The notes under the pieces are model-generated. The model was given only the letters and a program-made list of their open reading frames with translations. It did not search any database and was not told where the DNA came from. From Chloroflexota bacterium (GTDB taxonomy: Bacteria > Chloroflexota > Anaerolineae > Aggregatilineales > UBA3940): 7,130 bases of DNA. Shown here one piece after another: positions 1 through 6,135 of this stretch. The position numbers and the translations under genes are program-made. How positions within the stretch are numbered: position 1 is the first letter of the stretch; each line of letters begins with the position of its first letter. The stretch is from NCBI GenBank assembly GCA_010092775.1, contig JAADYZ010000510.1, positions 1-7,130 on the forward strand. The letters run 5' to 3'.

Positions 1-614
1 TCGTCCGGCTCACCGGCTTCAGCACGGGCCGCGTTGAGCGCTTCAAAATCGTGCAGCCGAAAGAAGACCTCGCCACGTAGCACCAGCCGTCTGGGCGGGG
101 GTGGCCCCTCCCCATCAACCGGAATGCGCAGAGGCAGAGGGTAGACCGTGCGCAGATTAGGTGTCACGTCCTCCCCGATCTCACCGTTGCCGCGCGTCGC
201 GCCGAGCGTAAAGAGGCCGTTCTCATAGGTCAGCACGACTGAAAGGCCGTCCAGTTTGGGTTCGATCGTGTACTCGAAATCGTCTTCCCGGTCGAGCAAG
301 CGCAGCAGGCGATCGCGCCAGGCGACCAGATCATCCGGGTTGAAGGCGTTGGAGAGGCTCAAGACTGGCGCGACGTGCCGTACCTTGGGCAGATCGCTGC
401 GCGGCTCAGCCCCTGCTCGCTGTGTAGGTGAGTCCGGCGTGAGCAGAGCGGGATAGTCCGCCTCGATTTGCTTGAGTTCGTGATAAAGCGCGTCATACTC
501 CCCATCGGTGATGACAGGGGCGTTCAACACATAGTAGCGATGCGAGTGGTAGTGCAGCTGCTCGCGAAGTTCCTCTGCGCGAGCTATAAGGTCGGGTGGG
601 GCTGCGTCACTCAT
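1..614 (-). CDS. ligA: NAD-dependent DNA ligase LigA, N-terminal part (cut by left edge)
   Basis: LigA seals single-strand nicks in duplex DNA during replication and repair, using NAD+ to form a ligase-adenylate and releasing NMN. The visible 204 residues begin with the tyrosine- and histidine-rich Ia segment that binds the NMN half of NAD (about residues 20-45, including ITDGEYDAL). The adenylation domain follows. The catalytic lysine is K120 in EPKLDG, then come TRGNGEIGEDVT (about 140-151) and LRGEVFF (about 178-184). These are hallmark motifs of the family. The usual length is near 670 residues, so the OB-fold, zinc finger, HhH and BRCT regions lie off the window. The ATG at 614 is supported by AGGAGA seven bases upstream and by the family's usual distance to the catalytic lysine. 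The gene is transcribed divergently from the stress pair to its right. The identification is secure; only the 3' end is missing. Confidence 0.97.
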   Translation of the reverse strand, partial: MSDAAPPDLIARAEELREQLHYHSHRYYVLNAPVITDGEYDALYHELKQIEADYPALLTPDSPTQRAGAEPRSDLPKVRHVAPVLSLSNAFNPDDLVAWRDRLLRLLDREDDFEYTIEPKLDGLSVVLTYENGLFTLGATRGNGEIGEDVTPNLRTVYPLPLRIPVDGEGPPPPRRLVLRGEVFFRLHDFEALNAARAEAGEPD

Positions 615-655
615 GCCGTTCTCTCCTGGATAATTAGGACGCATGTTCTAGCGCA

Positions 656-661
656 ATCATA
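656..661 (-). promoter_or_regulatory. Possible -10 box of the ligA promoter
   Basis: On the minus strand TATGAT (5 of 6 matches to TATAAT) lies 41 bases upstream of the ligA ATG. No good -35 hexamer is visible 16-18 bases further upstream, so this is a position-supported guess only. Confidence 0.35.
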
Positions 662-681
662 CCGCAATTCTGGATTGGCGG
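662..681. repeat. Short imperfect inverted repeat between divergent genes
   Basis: CCGCAAT and ATTGGCGG face each other across a few bases, with one unpaired base in the right arm. The repeat lies between the divergent ligA and DUF892 starts, beside the possible ligA -10 box, so it could be an operator. It is short enough to be chance. The rest of the 114-base gap holds only weak AT-rich promoter-like hexamers reading right (for example TATCTT at 693-698). Confidence 0.25.
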
Positions 682-731
682 CTTGTGCTGTTTATCTTAG
701 CGAATCATTAGGGCTTATTTAGGTTTTATTG

Positions 732-1286
732 ATGCGGTCGATGCTAGAGTCGTGGTCAACATTCACAGCTACTTATTCGGATTCGGAGACTCTATTGCCA
801 TTGCCCAACCCCTTCTACCCTCTATTGTTACAAGAACTGCGCGATTTCTACGACGCAAAACAGCAAGCAGCCCAAGCCTATCCACATTTGGAGGAGGCAG
901 CAGCGGACTCCGCACTGGCCAGCCTTTTCGACCAGCATACTCATCTCACCACCGAGCACCTAACGCGGTTGGAAGCCGTCTTCAGCCACCTAAACGCGCC
1001 GACCAAGCAAAGTGCATGCGAAGCAATGCGCGGTATTGTACAGCGCGCTTACGCATACATCAGCTCCTTGCGGCCCGGCCCCATCCGAGACGGCGCATTG
1101 GTCGTCACTGCTCGGAAAGTTGAGTACTATGAGATAGCTTGTGCCGGAATGCTGAGTGCATTGGCGTTCCAGCTGGACGACTCGGCGCCAGCACAAGACT
1201 TTCAAACTATATTGATTGAAGATGAGATCGCGAAAAACGATTTGATGGCCCTTGCCGAGGGCATGAGCAAATTCCCCCAGCGCTAG
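732..1286 (+). CDS. Ferritin-like DUF892 (YciE/YciF family) protein
   Basis: This 184-residue soluble protein matches the DUF892 family, four-helix ferritin-like proteins induced by general stress in enterobacteria and of uncertain biochemical role. The family pattern is visible in order: LLQELRDFYDAKQQ (about 32-45), a THLTTEHLTRLEAVF helix (about 70-84), CEAMRGIV (about 96-103), the GPIRDGALVVTARKVEYYEIA block (about 116-136), and a final acidic helix (about 160-176). The ATG at 732 is chosen, with an in-frame TTG just before it and another ATG at 741. The only Shine-Dalgarno candidate is weak (TTTAGG, about eight bases upstream). The family usually has KVEHYE, but here the histidine is Y132, and the usual ExxH-type pair in the preceding helix is also changed, so metal binding is doubtful. 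By eye its GC content is lower than that of the genes to the right. It probably forms an operon with the DUF1269 gene 63 bases downstream. Family assignment is good; function is open. Confidence 0.87.
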   Translation: MRSMLESWSTFTATYSDSETLLPLPNPFYPLLLQELRDFYDAKQQAAQAYPHLEEAAADSALASLFDQHTHLTTEHLTRLEAVFSHLNAPTKQSACEAMRGIVQRAYAYISSLRPGPIRDGALVVTARKVEYYEIACAGMLSALAFQLDDSAPAQDFQTILIEDEIAKNDLMALAEGMSKFPQR

Positions 1287-1339
1287 ACCCAGGGCGATCA
1301 GCACTCAAGGACCTCACCAAATCAGAAGCCAACTAAAAG

Positions 1340-1347
1340 AGGAGGAG
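1340..1347 (+). promoter_or_regulatory. Strong ribosome binding site of the DUF1269 gene
   Basis: AGGAGGAG lies just upstream of the ATG at 1350. It is the strongest Shine-Dalgarno match in the window and fixes that start. It contrasts with the weak site of the DUF892 gene, which suggests that the second gene of the pair is translated more efficiently. The 63-base gap holds no terminator-like hairpin. Confidence 0.8.
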
Positions 1348-1349
1348 AA

Positions 1350-1850
1350 ATGTCGGAACAGACCATTGTAGTAGGCTGGTTCAACTATTTAGATCGGGCG
1401 CAGGATGTGGCGCAAGACCTGCGGGCTTTGCGTAACGCTGGACGGGTCCGCTATCAGAACGTTGCAATAGTCGAACATCACGCTGACGGCAAAGTCTCGA
1501 TGAAGGACATGGAAGATGTCGAGGCAACTGAGGGCACTCTGTTTGGCGCTCTAACCGGCGGCCTGATCGGCTTACTGATCTCAGGCCCCCCCGGAGCCGT
1601 GGCTGGTGCGGCATCAGGTGCCGCAACCGGGGGTGTCGTCGCCAGCTTGCTCGACTTTGGATTCAGCACACACTTTCTTGAGGAGATTAAGCGCCGCCTG
1701 CGCTCAGACAGCTCCGCGATTGTCGTGTTGTTGGACGACGACGAAAACCTCGACGAGCTAAACGCTACCCTTAATCGATACGGTGGCACTTATCGCTCAT
1801 CACCCGTCCCGGTCCAGATGCTTGAAATCTACCAGTCGGGTCCATCCTAG
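1350..1850 (+). CDS. DUF1269 family glycine-zipper membrane protein
   Basis: This 166-residue protein resembles the DUF1269 family of small, predicted membrane-associated proteins often linked to stress responses; no biochemical activity is established. The N-terminal part (about 1-55) is an alpha/beta region beginning TIVVGWFNYLDRAQD. The centre (about 65-105) is hydrophobic and rich in Gly and Ala (GALTGGLIGLLISGPPGAVAG, then a GAATGG repeat), typical of a glycine-zipper hairpin inserted in or packed on a membrane. The C-terminal part (about 105-160) returns to alpha/beta, with the strand SSAIVVLL followed by an acidic DDDENLDEL helix. The start at 1350 is firm because of the strong ribosome binding site. 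The gene follows the ferritin-like DUF892 gene on the same strand and is probably co-transcribed with it, consistent with a shared stress role (inferred). Confidence 0.85.
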   Translation: MSEQTIVVGWFNYLDRAQDVAQDLRALRNAGRVRYQNVAIVEHHADGKVSMKDMEDVEATEGTLFGALTGGLIGLLISGPPGAVAGAASGAATGGVVASLLDFGFSTHFLEEIKRRLRSDSSAIVVLLDDDENLDELNATLNRYGGTYRSSPVPVQMLEIYQSGPS

Positions 1851-1859
1851 CCGGCCCGA
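1836..1859. terminator. Weak hairpin between convergent genes
   Basis: TCGGG and CCCGA can pair across a 14-base loop exactly where the DUF1269 and DUF4230 genes converge, overlapping the end of the first. There is no T-run on either strand, so intrinsic termination is doubtful. It is listed because only 12 bases separate the two stop codons and some terminator is expected nearby. Confidence 0.2.
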
Positions 1860-1862
1860 TCA

Positions 1863-2654
1863 TCACTCGCCGCGATCCTGGCCGGGTGCCGGTGTTGCTT
1901 CGACAAACACGACCTCTTCAAAGCCGAGCGCGCGCAACAAGCCTTCCAGCGTGTCCTCGGCGTTTTCCTGAGCCTGATCCAGAATACCATCTTCGAGAGC
2001 CGCCTGGAGGATCTCCTCCTCAGCGGCCTGACGGGCTAAGGTCTCTAGATCAACGGTTTGGCCCAAGACGGCCGTCTCACGATCATAGACGTAGGTTTCG
2101 TCATTGTTGAGGGTTGCAACGAAAATCTCTGAGGCGGGCACCGTCACAAAGACCGAGGTCCCCACCACTTGAATATCGTCCTCGCCGATGCGTGACAAAT
2201 CGACCCCCGCCCGCACCTCGCCTTGAGCCACCAACAGCAGGCGATCTCTGAACAAGAAGCCTAGGGGGCCTTCACCGCTTTCAGCAGTGATGACCTTCTC
2301 GATGGTGTAGGAAATCGTCGTGAGCTGGCTGAGGGTTTGAATCTGGCGGACAACGGTCTGCGCATCCGCGATGATGGTCGGTGTGGGGTTGAGCACCTGG
2401 TCGAACTCGGTGGCGACGGCATTGGGGACGGCAGTGGTTGAGTTGCGGATGGCTAGGATGGTATCGATAATGAAAAAGCCAACCAGGCCCACCACAATCA
2501 CAATCGCGATCAAGATCAACGCGGACAGCACCCGATTGGGCGACACACCCAGTGGCCTGCCCTCACTAACGAGGTTCTGAAGTTCCTCGCGGGTCAGCGT
2601 AATCGTCTCGACATCGTTTTCGCTGCGGGGTTCACGGTCTGTGGGGGATGCCAT
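1863..2654 (-). CDS. DUF4230 domain membrane protein
   Basis: This 263-residue protein has a short hydrophilic N-terminus (1-41), one transmembrane helix (about 42-69, VLSALILIAIVIVVGLVGFF) and a large domain predicted to lie outside the cytoplasm. That domain (about 85-253) fits DUF4230, whose function is unknown. Visible family features are LTTISYTIEKVI (about 111-122), LLLVAQGEVRAGVDLSRI (about 139-156), VFVTVPASEIF (168-178), a TYVYDRE segment, and a long helix rich in Ala and Glu ending in GLLRALGFEEVVFVEA. The open frame extends upstream to about 3014, but that extension is not protein-like and crosses the divergent S49 gene. The ATG at 2654 is therefore chosen, with AGGAGAGG 11 bases upstream (slightly long). 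The gene diverges from the S49 operon across 187 bases and converges on the DUF1269 gene. The domain call is confident; a link to the S49 operon is only positional. Confidence 0.85.
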   Translation of the reverse strand: MASPTDREPRSENDVETITLTREELQNLVSEGRPLGVSPNRVLSALILIAIVIVVGLVGFFIIDTILAIRNSTTAVPNAVATEFDQVLNPTPTIIADAQTVVRQIQTLSQLTTISYTIEKVITAESGEGPLGFLFRDRLLLVAQGEVRAGVDLSRIGEDDIQVVGTSVFVTVPASEIFVATLNNDETYVYDRETAVLGQTVDLETLARQAAEEEILQAALEDGILDQAQENAEDTLEGLLRALGFEEVVFVEATPAPGQDRGE

Positions 2655-2713
2655 CAGAGCTTTGTCCTCTCCTGTCAAGCGGCCAAGCGGCGACCCGTGC
2701 CGACGCTGCCTTG

Positions 2714-2742
2714 AAGATAGCACGGTAGTCGATGGCTGCCTA
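2714..2742 (-). promoter_or_regulatory. Possible sigma70-type promoter of the DUF4230 gene
   Basis: On the minus strand TAGGCA (2737-2742, 4 of 6 to TTGACA) and TATCTT (2714-2719, 4 of 6 to TATAAT) are 17 bases apart, about 60 bases upstream of the start codon. Both hexamers are imperfect, and the call rests on spacing and position. Confidence 0.3.
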
Positions 2743-2749
2743 GCGTTGT

Positions 2750-2777
2750 TTGTCCATCTGCCGTAAGCGACTATAAT
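2750..2777 (+). promoter_or_regulatory. Probable sigma70-type promoter of the S49 operon
   Basis: A perfect TATAAT at 2772-2777 is preceded, with 16 bases between, by TTGTCC (2750-2755, 4 of 6 to TTGACA). Transcription would start near 2784, giving a leader of about 58 bases before the ATG at 2842. It lies in the 187-base divergent region, back to back with the possible DUF4230 promoter, so one regulator could affect both. Confidence 0.55.
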
Positions 2778-2841
2778 AGCACTACGTTTTCGCACAAGGG
2801 TCGTTGCTGAGCAATGGCAAAGTGGATGGGAAAAATACAAC

Positions 2842-3777
2842 ATGGCAGAAGACGCACAGAGTACGGAAGCAGTCGACGCCGATCCGATTGAGGCGTCGTT
2901 AGCACGTGCGCGGACCGTCTGGGGGATCATCGCGGTGATCATCCTGGGCGCAATTGGCGGCGGTGTCGGCCTGTGGGCATCCCAACAGGTGGCCCCACAG
3001 CCTGTCATCGGCATCGTGCGCTTGTACGGTACGATTGACTTCTTCAGCTACGCGGACTACCTCGGCCCGCTGCATATCGCCGCCGAGCGCGATGATGTGG
3101 CCGCAGTCGTGATCTTGGTCGATAGTGGTGGGGGGCTGGCGACGGTGAGCGAGGAGCTTTTCTACACCGTGCTAGACCTGCGCGAGGATAAGCCCGTGGT
3201 GGCGTCAATCGAAGGGGTGAGTGCCAGTGGCGCTTACTATGCGACGGCCCCTGCCAACTGGATGGTTGCCCGCCCGGCGGCCATTGTCGGCAGCATCGGC
3301 GTGCGCTCAGGCTTCCCCCCAGAGAGCTTCCCTGATGATGAAACGCTGACGACCGGCCCCTTCAAAGATGTGGGCCGTTCCACGACGGATTTCCTGCGCG
3401 ATATTGACTCGATCGCTCTGGCCTTCTCCACCAACATCTATGACCAACGCAGCTGGGTGCTGGAGAATATGCACGAAGAGTCGCGCCTCGATCTGCTGCC
3501 GCCCGTAGAGGAAGTGGCCACTGGCCAGGTGTGGACAGCAGCGCGCGCCTTTGAACTGGGGCTGGTCGATGAGATCGGCTCCAACCTGGATGCAATCGAG
3601 CGTGCGGCGGAACTGGCTGGCGTCCGCAATTACGAAGTTATCGATCTGTTCGCTGAGTTCATTGAACTTGACGATACGGACTTCGCAGGCTTTAGCACCG
3701 ATCGGCCTGAACCGACCTGGTATGAAGAGGGTCCCTGGCCGCAATTCTACTACTTTTACGGCACGGACGAGGAGTAA
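2842..3777 (+). CDS. S49 family (SppA-like) membrane serine/lysine peptidase
   Basis: The 311-residue protein has a cytoplasmic acidic N-terminus, one transmembrane helix (about 26-46) and a single S49 domain. Family members cleave signal-peptide remnants or membrane-associated proteins with a Ser-Lys dyad. Visible motifs are the DSGGG loop (94-98, usually DSPGG), GVSASGAYYATA with predicted nucleophile S129, VGSIGV (149-154), and TGPFKD with predicted general base K175, 46 residues after the serine. Next comes VWTAARAFELGLVDEIGS (about 233-250), a strongly conserved late S49 block. The length fits the short single-domain SppA type of Gram-positive bacteria rather than the roughly 600-residue E. 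coli form. The last 35 residues are acidic and aromatic (for example WPQFYYFYG) and lie outside the usual domain. The ATG at 2842 has only a weak GGGA-type Shine-Dalgarno, and no better in-frame start is close. It is the first gene of an operon with the 736-residue protein. Confidence 0.92.
   Translation: MAEDAQSTEAVDADPIEASLARARTVWGIIAVIILGAIGGGVGLWASQQVAPQPVIGIVRLYGTIDFFSYADYLGPLHIAAERDDVAAVVILVDSGGGLATVSEELFYTVLDLREDKPVVASIEGVSASGAYYATAPANWMVARPAAIVGSIGVRSGFPPESFPDDETLTTGPFKDVGRSTTDFLRDIDSIALAFSTNIYDQRSWVLENMHEESRLDLLPPVEEVATGQVWTAARAFELGLVDEIGSNLDAIERAAELAGVRNYEVIDLFAEFIELDDTDFAGFSTDRPEPTWYEEGPWPQFYYFYGTDEE
3769..3774 (+). promoter_or_regulatory. Ribosome binding site within the end of the S49 gene
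   Basis: GAGGAG forms the last two codons (Glu-Glu) of the S49 gene and ends six bases before the ATG at 3781. It fixes the start of the downstream gene. With only three bases between stop and start, translation of the two genes is likely coupled. Confidence 0.75.
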
Positions 3778-3780
3778 ACG

Positions 3781-5991
3781 ATGCGCAACTCGAACGGAAT
3801 GGGGGCAGCGGCTATCGGCAGCCTGGGCCTGATCGCCTTTGTGGTGGTCGGTCTGATTGCTTTCGGCGCACGCACCCTGAACTTTTACGGTTTGCAGCGT
3901 TATCAAGGACCGGACCTTGCCCGCAGCGCCATCCCCACCGTGGACTCGCTGTCTGGCAGCTTCGATCCGGTGGCAGACCTGGAACTCCAAGATGCGCTGG
4001 TGCTCATCGATACCGGCCATAACAATGGTTTTGACGAACAAGAGATGGACGTATTCCTGGGGCGCTTGACTTCCAACGGGGCCCAGGTGGAGTTTGTCGG
4101 CGGCTCCGATCTGATCGAAGGGCTGCGTGGGGCCAGCGCACTGGTGATCCTGGCGCCTAGCTCCGACTTTGACCAGGAAGAGATCGATGCGATTGAAGGC
4201 TTTGTCGATAAGGGTGGCCGCGTGGTGGTGGTTGGTGAGCCGACCCGCCAACGCAGCGTCGATGGCATTAACAGCCTGACCCGTGCCTTCGACATCGTTT
4301 ACCGGGATGCCTACATTTACAGCCTCACCAACAACGACAGTAACTTCCGCCACGTGATCTACGAGAACTTCGGCGGCAACTCCGTTATCACCGACGGCTT
4401 GGAACAAGTCGTTTTCCAGACGGCTTATCCGTTGGCTGTCGAGTCGGAGATGGCGATCATTGAAGGCGATGACTCGACCTTCATCTCCACCAGTGAGCTG
4501 CCCGGCGGAGTGGTCGCCGCGGCGCTTGCGGGCAACGGCAATTTCCTGGCCCTGCCAGACCTGACCTTCCTCACCAGCCCCTACAACGGCTTCGCAGACA
4601 ATGACCAACTGATCGATAACATCGTGACCTTTGCCCTTTCTGGCGAGCGGGTCTACGATCTGGCTGATTTCCCCTTCTTCTATGAGGGACGTGCCAATCT
4701 GGTTTATCAGGATGTGGTGACGCTGAACAACGCCCTGGCCGATACCATTGATCTACGCAACAGCCTGTCTTCGGCAGGCGTCGATGTAGACCTGGTCGAA
4801 AGCTACAGCAGCCAGCAAAACGTACTCTACCTGGCGACCTATGCCCAATCGGTCGACAGCGAAGCGGTCGCGCAGCTTGCAGCCGACGGCATCCAACTGA
4901 GCACGGAGGAAATCGACGCCGATGAAGAAGATGAGAGCACCAGCAACGGTGGGTCATCGTTCGGCGACGACGATGAAGAGGAATTCTCCCCGAACTCGAT
5001 CATCATCCGGGGGGTGGCTCAACTCCAGAGCCAAGGCACGGTGATCATCCACCTGGTGACGCCACAGTCTGGCCAGGTCGAGGATGAAGCAGAGGCTGAC
5101 GCTGGTGATGAAGAAGAGACCAGCGACGAGGAAGCTGAAGAGGTCGAGGTCTTTGAGGATCCACACCAGGTGTTGATCCTAGCGGATGACGAAGAGGTGC
5201 TCGCAGAGGGCATCGACATCCTGCTGTCGGGCGACTTCTCTGAATGCCTGACCACCGACTTCACGGCGGTCTGCCAGGTGATCAGCAGCGATCTCGCAGG
5301 CGATGATGACGTTGAAGAAGCGCCTGAACCCACCCCAGGCATTGGGGCCGACATCGGCTCGGTCCTGGTTGTCGCCGACGATATCGTCTCCGGGGATAGC
5401 GAGACCATCAACGCAGAGGGTGTGCAGTCGGTCCTTGACAATGAGCTTGGTGGCGAAGCGCTGCTGTGGTTCACCAGCAGCGACGGCCTCCCCACCGTTG
5501 ACGACTTGTTCGCGTTTGACGCGGTGATCTGGAGCAACGGCACCTACTGCTGTGACGGCATCACCGAAGATCACCAAACGGTGATGAGCGAGTATCTGGA
5601 CGGCGGCGGCAAGCTCGTACTGAGCGGAACTGCCATCGCCTTTGAGACACGTGAGACCGACTTCCAGTCTAACTACCTGCGGGTCGAGTACCTCGACTTT
5701 GGCGAACTGCTCTCAATAATTCCGCAAGGCCACCCTGTGAGTGAGAACTTCGACGACGAGGTCTTCTTCGCTGGCGAGGTCGGTTCACCGGATCGGGTCT
5801 TGCCGGTAGGCAGCACCGACATCGTGTTCACCGCCGGTGATGACAGTCCGGCACCAGGTGAAGCCGTGGTGACCGCCTATGCCGATGGGTCGCAGCAGGT
5901 TGTGTTCTCCACCTTCCCCATTGGTGCGCTGGACGAATTCGACCTGACCACCCTGCTGGACAGCATCCTGACCTGGTTCAGCGCCCCCTAA
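3781..5991 (+). CDS. Membrane-anchored multidomain protein with GATase1-like folds and acidic linkers
   Basis: No specific gene is recognised. The 736-residue protein starts with an uncleaved-looking signal anchor (about 10-34). Residues about 70-290 resemble the DUF4350/IFT52-like class I amidotransferase fold. Cues are ALVLIDTGHNNGF, then ALVILAPSSDF, FVDKGGRVVVVGEPTR, and FLALPDLTFLTSPYNGFADN with a closing helix; no catalytic Cys-His pair is apparent. A less clear middle region (about 305-505) is broken by two acidic stretches (about 376-402 and 434-460) made mostly of Asp and Glu. A third acidic Pro-containing linker lies at about 508-520. A second Rossmann-like domain (about 526-736) contains SVLVVADDIV, AFDAVIWSNGTYCCDG, YLDGGGKLVLSGTAIAF and HPVSENF, a pattern seen in C-terminal domains of secreted proteases and surface proteins. 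Cysteines C489/C497 and C590/C591 could form disulfides outside the cell. It lies three bases after the S49 gene and is followed by a terminator. A binding or scaffold role for the peptidase is an inference. Confidence 0.8.
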   Translation: MRNSNGMGAAAIGSLGLIAFVVVGLIAFGARTLNFYGLQRYQGPDLARSAIPTVDSLSGSFDPVADLELQDALVLIDTGHNNGFDEQEMDVFLGRLTSNGAQVEFVGGSDLIEGLRGASALVILAPSSDFDQEEIDAIEGFVDKGGRVVVVGEPTRQRSVDGINSLTRAFDIVYRDAYIYSLTNNDSNFRHVIYENFGGNSVITDGLEQVVFQTAYPLAVESEMAIIEGDDSTFISTSELPGGVVAAALAGNGNFLALPDLTFLTSPYNGFADNDQLIDNIVTFALSGERVYDLADFPFFYEGRANLVYQDVVTLNNALADTIDLRNSLSSAGVDVDLVESYSSQQNVLYLATYAQSVDSEAVAQLAADGIQLSTEEIDADEEDESTSNGGSSFGDDDEEEFSPNSIIIRGVAQLQSQGTVIIHLVTPQSGQVEDEAEADAGDEEETSDEEAEEVEVFEDPHQVLILADDEEVLAEGIDILLSGDFSECLTTDFTAVCQVISSDLAGDDDVEEAPEPTPGIGADIGSVLVVADDIVSGDSETINAEGVQSVLDNELGGEALLWFTSSDGLPTVDDLFAFDAVIWSNGTYCCDGITEDHQTVMSEYLDGGGKLVLSGTAIAFETRETDFQSNYLRVEYLDFGELLSIIPQGHPVSENFDDEVFFAGEVGSPDRVLPVGSTDIVFTAGDDSPAPGEAVVTAYADGSQQVVFSTFPIGALDEFDLTTLLDSILTWFSAP

Positions 5992-6016
5992 GCGCTGCAT
6001 CATACAACAAGCCCCG

Positions 6017-6043
6017 AAGAGCCCTCTGCGGAGGGCTCTTTTT
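6017..6043 (+). terminator. Intrinsic terminator of the S49 operon
   Basis: AAGAGCCCTC and GAGGGCTCTT form a perfect 10-base-pair stem with the four-base loop TGCG, followed by a T-rich run (TTTTTCTTT). It lies 25 bases after the stop codon of the 736-residue protein. It ends that operon and separates it from the NTPase gene. Confidence 0.92.
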
Positions 6044-6068
6044 CTTTGCCCTGAAACACTGCGCCCTG

Positions 6069-6097
6069 TCGCCAAAGTGTTTGAAAACCGCTAGAAT
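6069..6097 (+). promoter_or_regulatory. Possible promoter of the nSTAND NTPase gene
   Basis: TAGAAT (6092-6097, 5 of 6 to TATAAT) has TCGCCA (6069-6074, 4 of 6 to TTGACA) 17 bases upstream. It sits between the terminator and the start codon, where a promoter is required, giving a leader of about 30 bases. The -35 match is weak. Confidence 0.4.
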
Positions 6098-6118
6098 GTC
6101 CGAACCGCGGAATTTGCT

Positions 6119-6126
6119 AGGTGGAG
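6119..6126 (+). promoter_or_regulatory. Ribosome binding site deciding the nSTAND start
   Basis: AGGTGGAG directly abuts an ATG at 6127 but lies nine bases before a second in-frame ATG at 6136. Normal spacing favours 6136; the choice changes the protein by three residues. Confidence 0.6.
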
Positions 6127-6135
6127 ATGATAGAA

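Noticed and set aside
256..722. Two short plus-strand frames over the ligA N-terminus
   Set aside because: They lie opposite the conserved ligA motifs and have shadow-like composition, with no ribosome site.
752..1304. Frames of 123 residues (plus) and 104 residues (minus) over the DUF892 gene
   Set aside because: The DUF892 frame matches its family along its whole length; these others match nothing and overlap it completely.
2655..3014. Upstream extension of the DUF4230 frame (about 120 residues)
   Set aside because: It would overlap the start of the divergent S49 gene and its promoter, and the extra residues are low-complexity and not protein-like. The ATG at 2654 gives a normal short N-terminus before the membrane helix.
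3307..4608. 433-residue open frame on the minus strand across the S49 and 736-residue genes
   Set aside because: It is antisense to two well-supported genes, has no recognisable domain or membrane pattern, and its composition is that expected of the reverse of GC-rich coding DNA.
5019..5543. Serine-rich minus-strand open frame of 174 residues
   Set aside because: The serine run is the mirror of Asp/Glu-rich codons in the acidic linkers on the plus strand; it is a shadow, not a gene.
6081..6097. TTGAAA at 6081-6086 as the -35 box for TAGAAT at 6092-6097
   Set aside because: Only five bases separate them, far too close for a sigma70-type promoter; the weaker TCGCCA with a 17-base spacer was listed instead.
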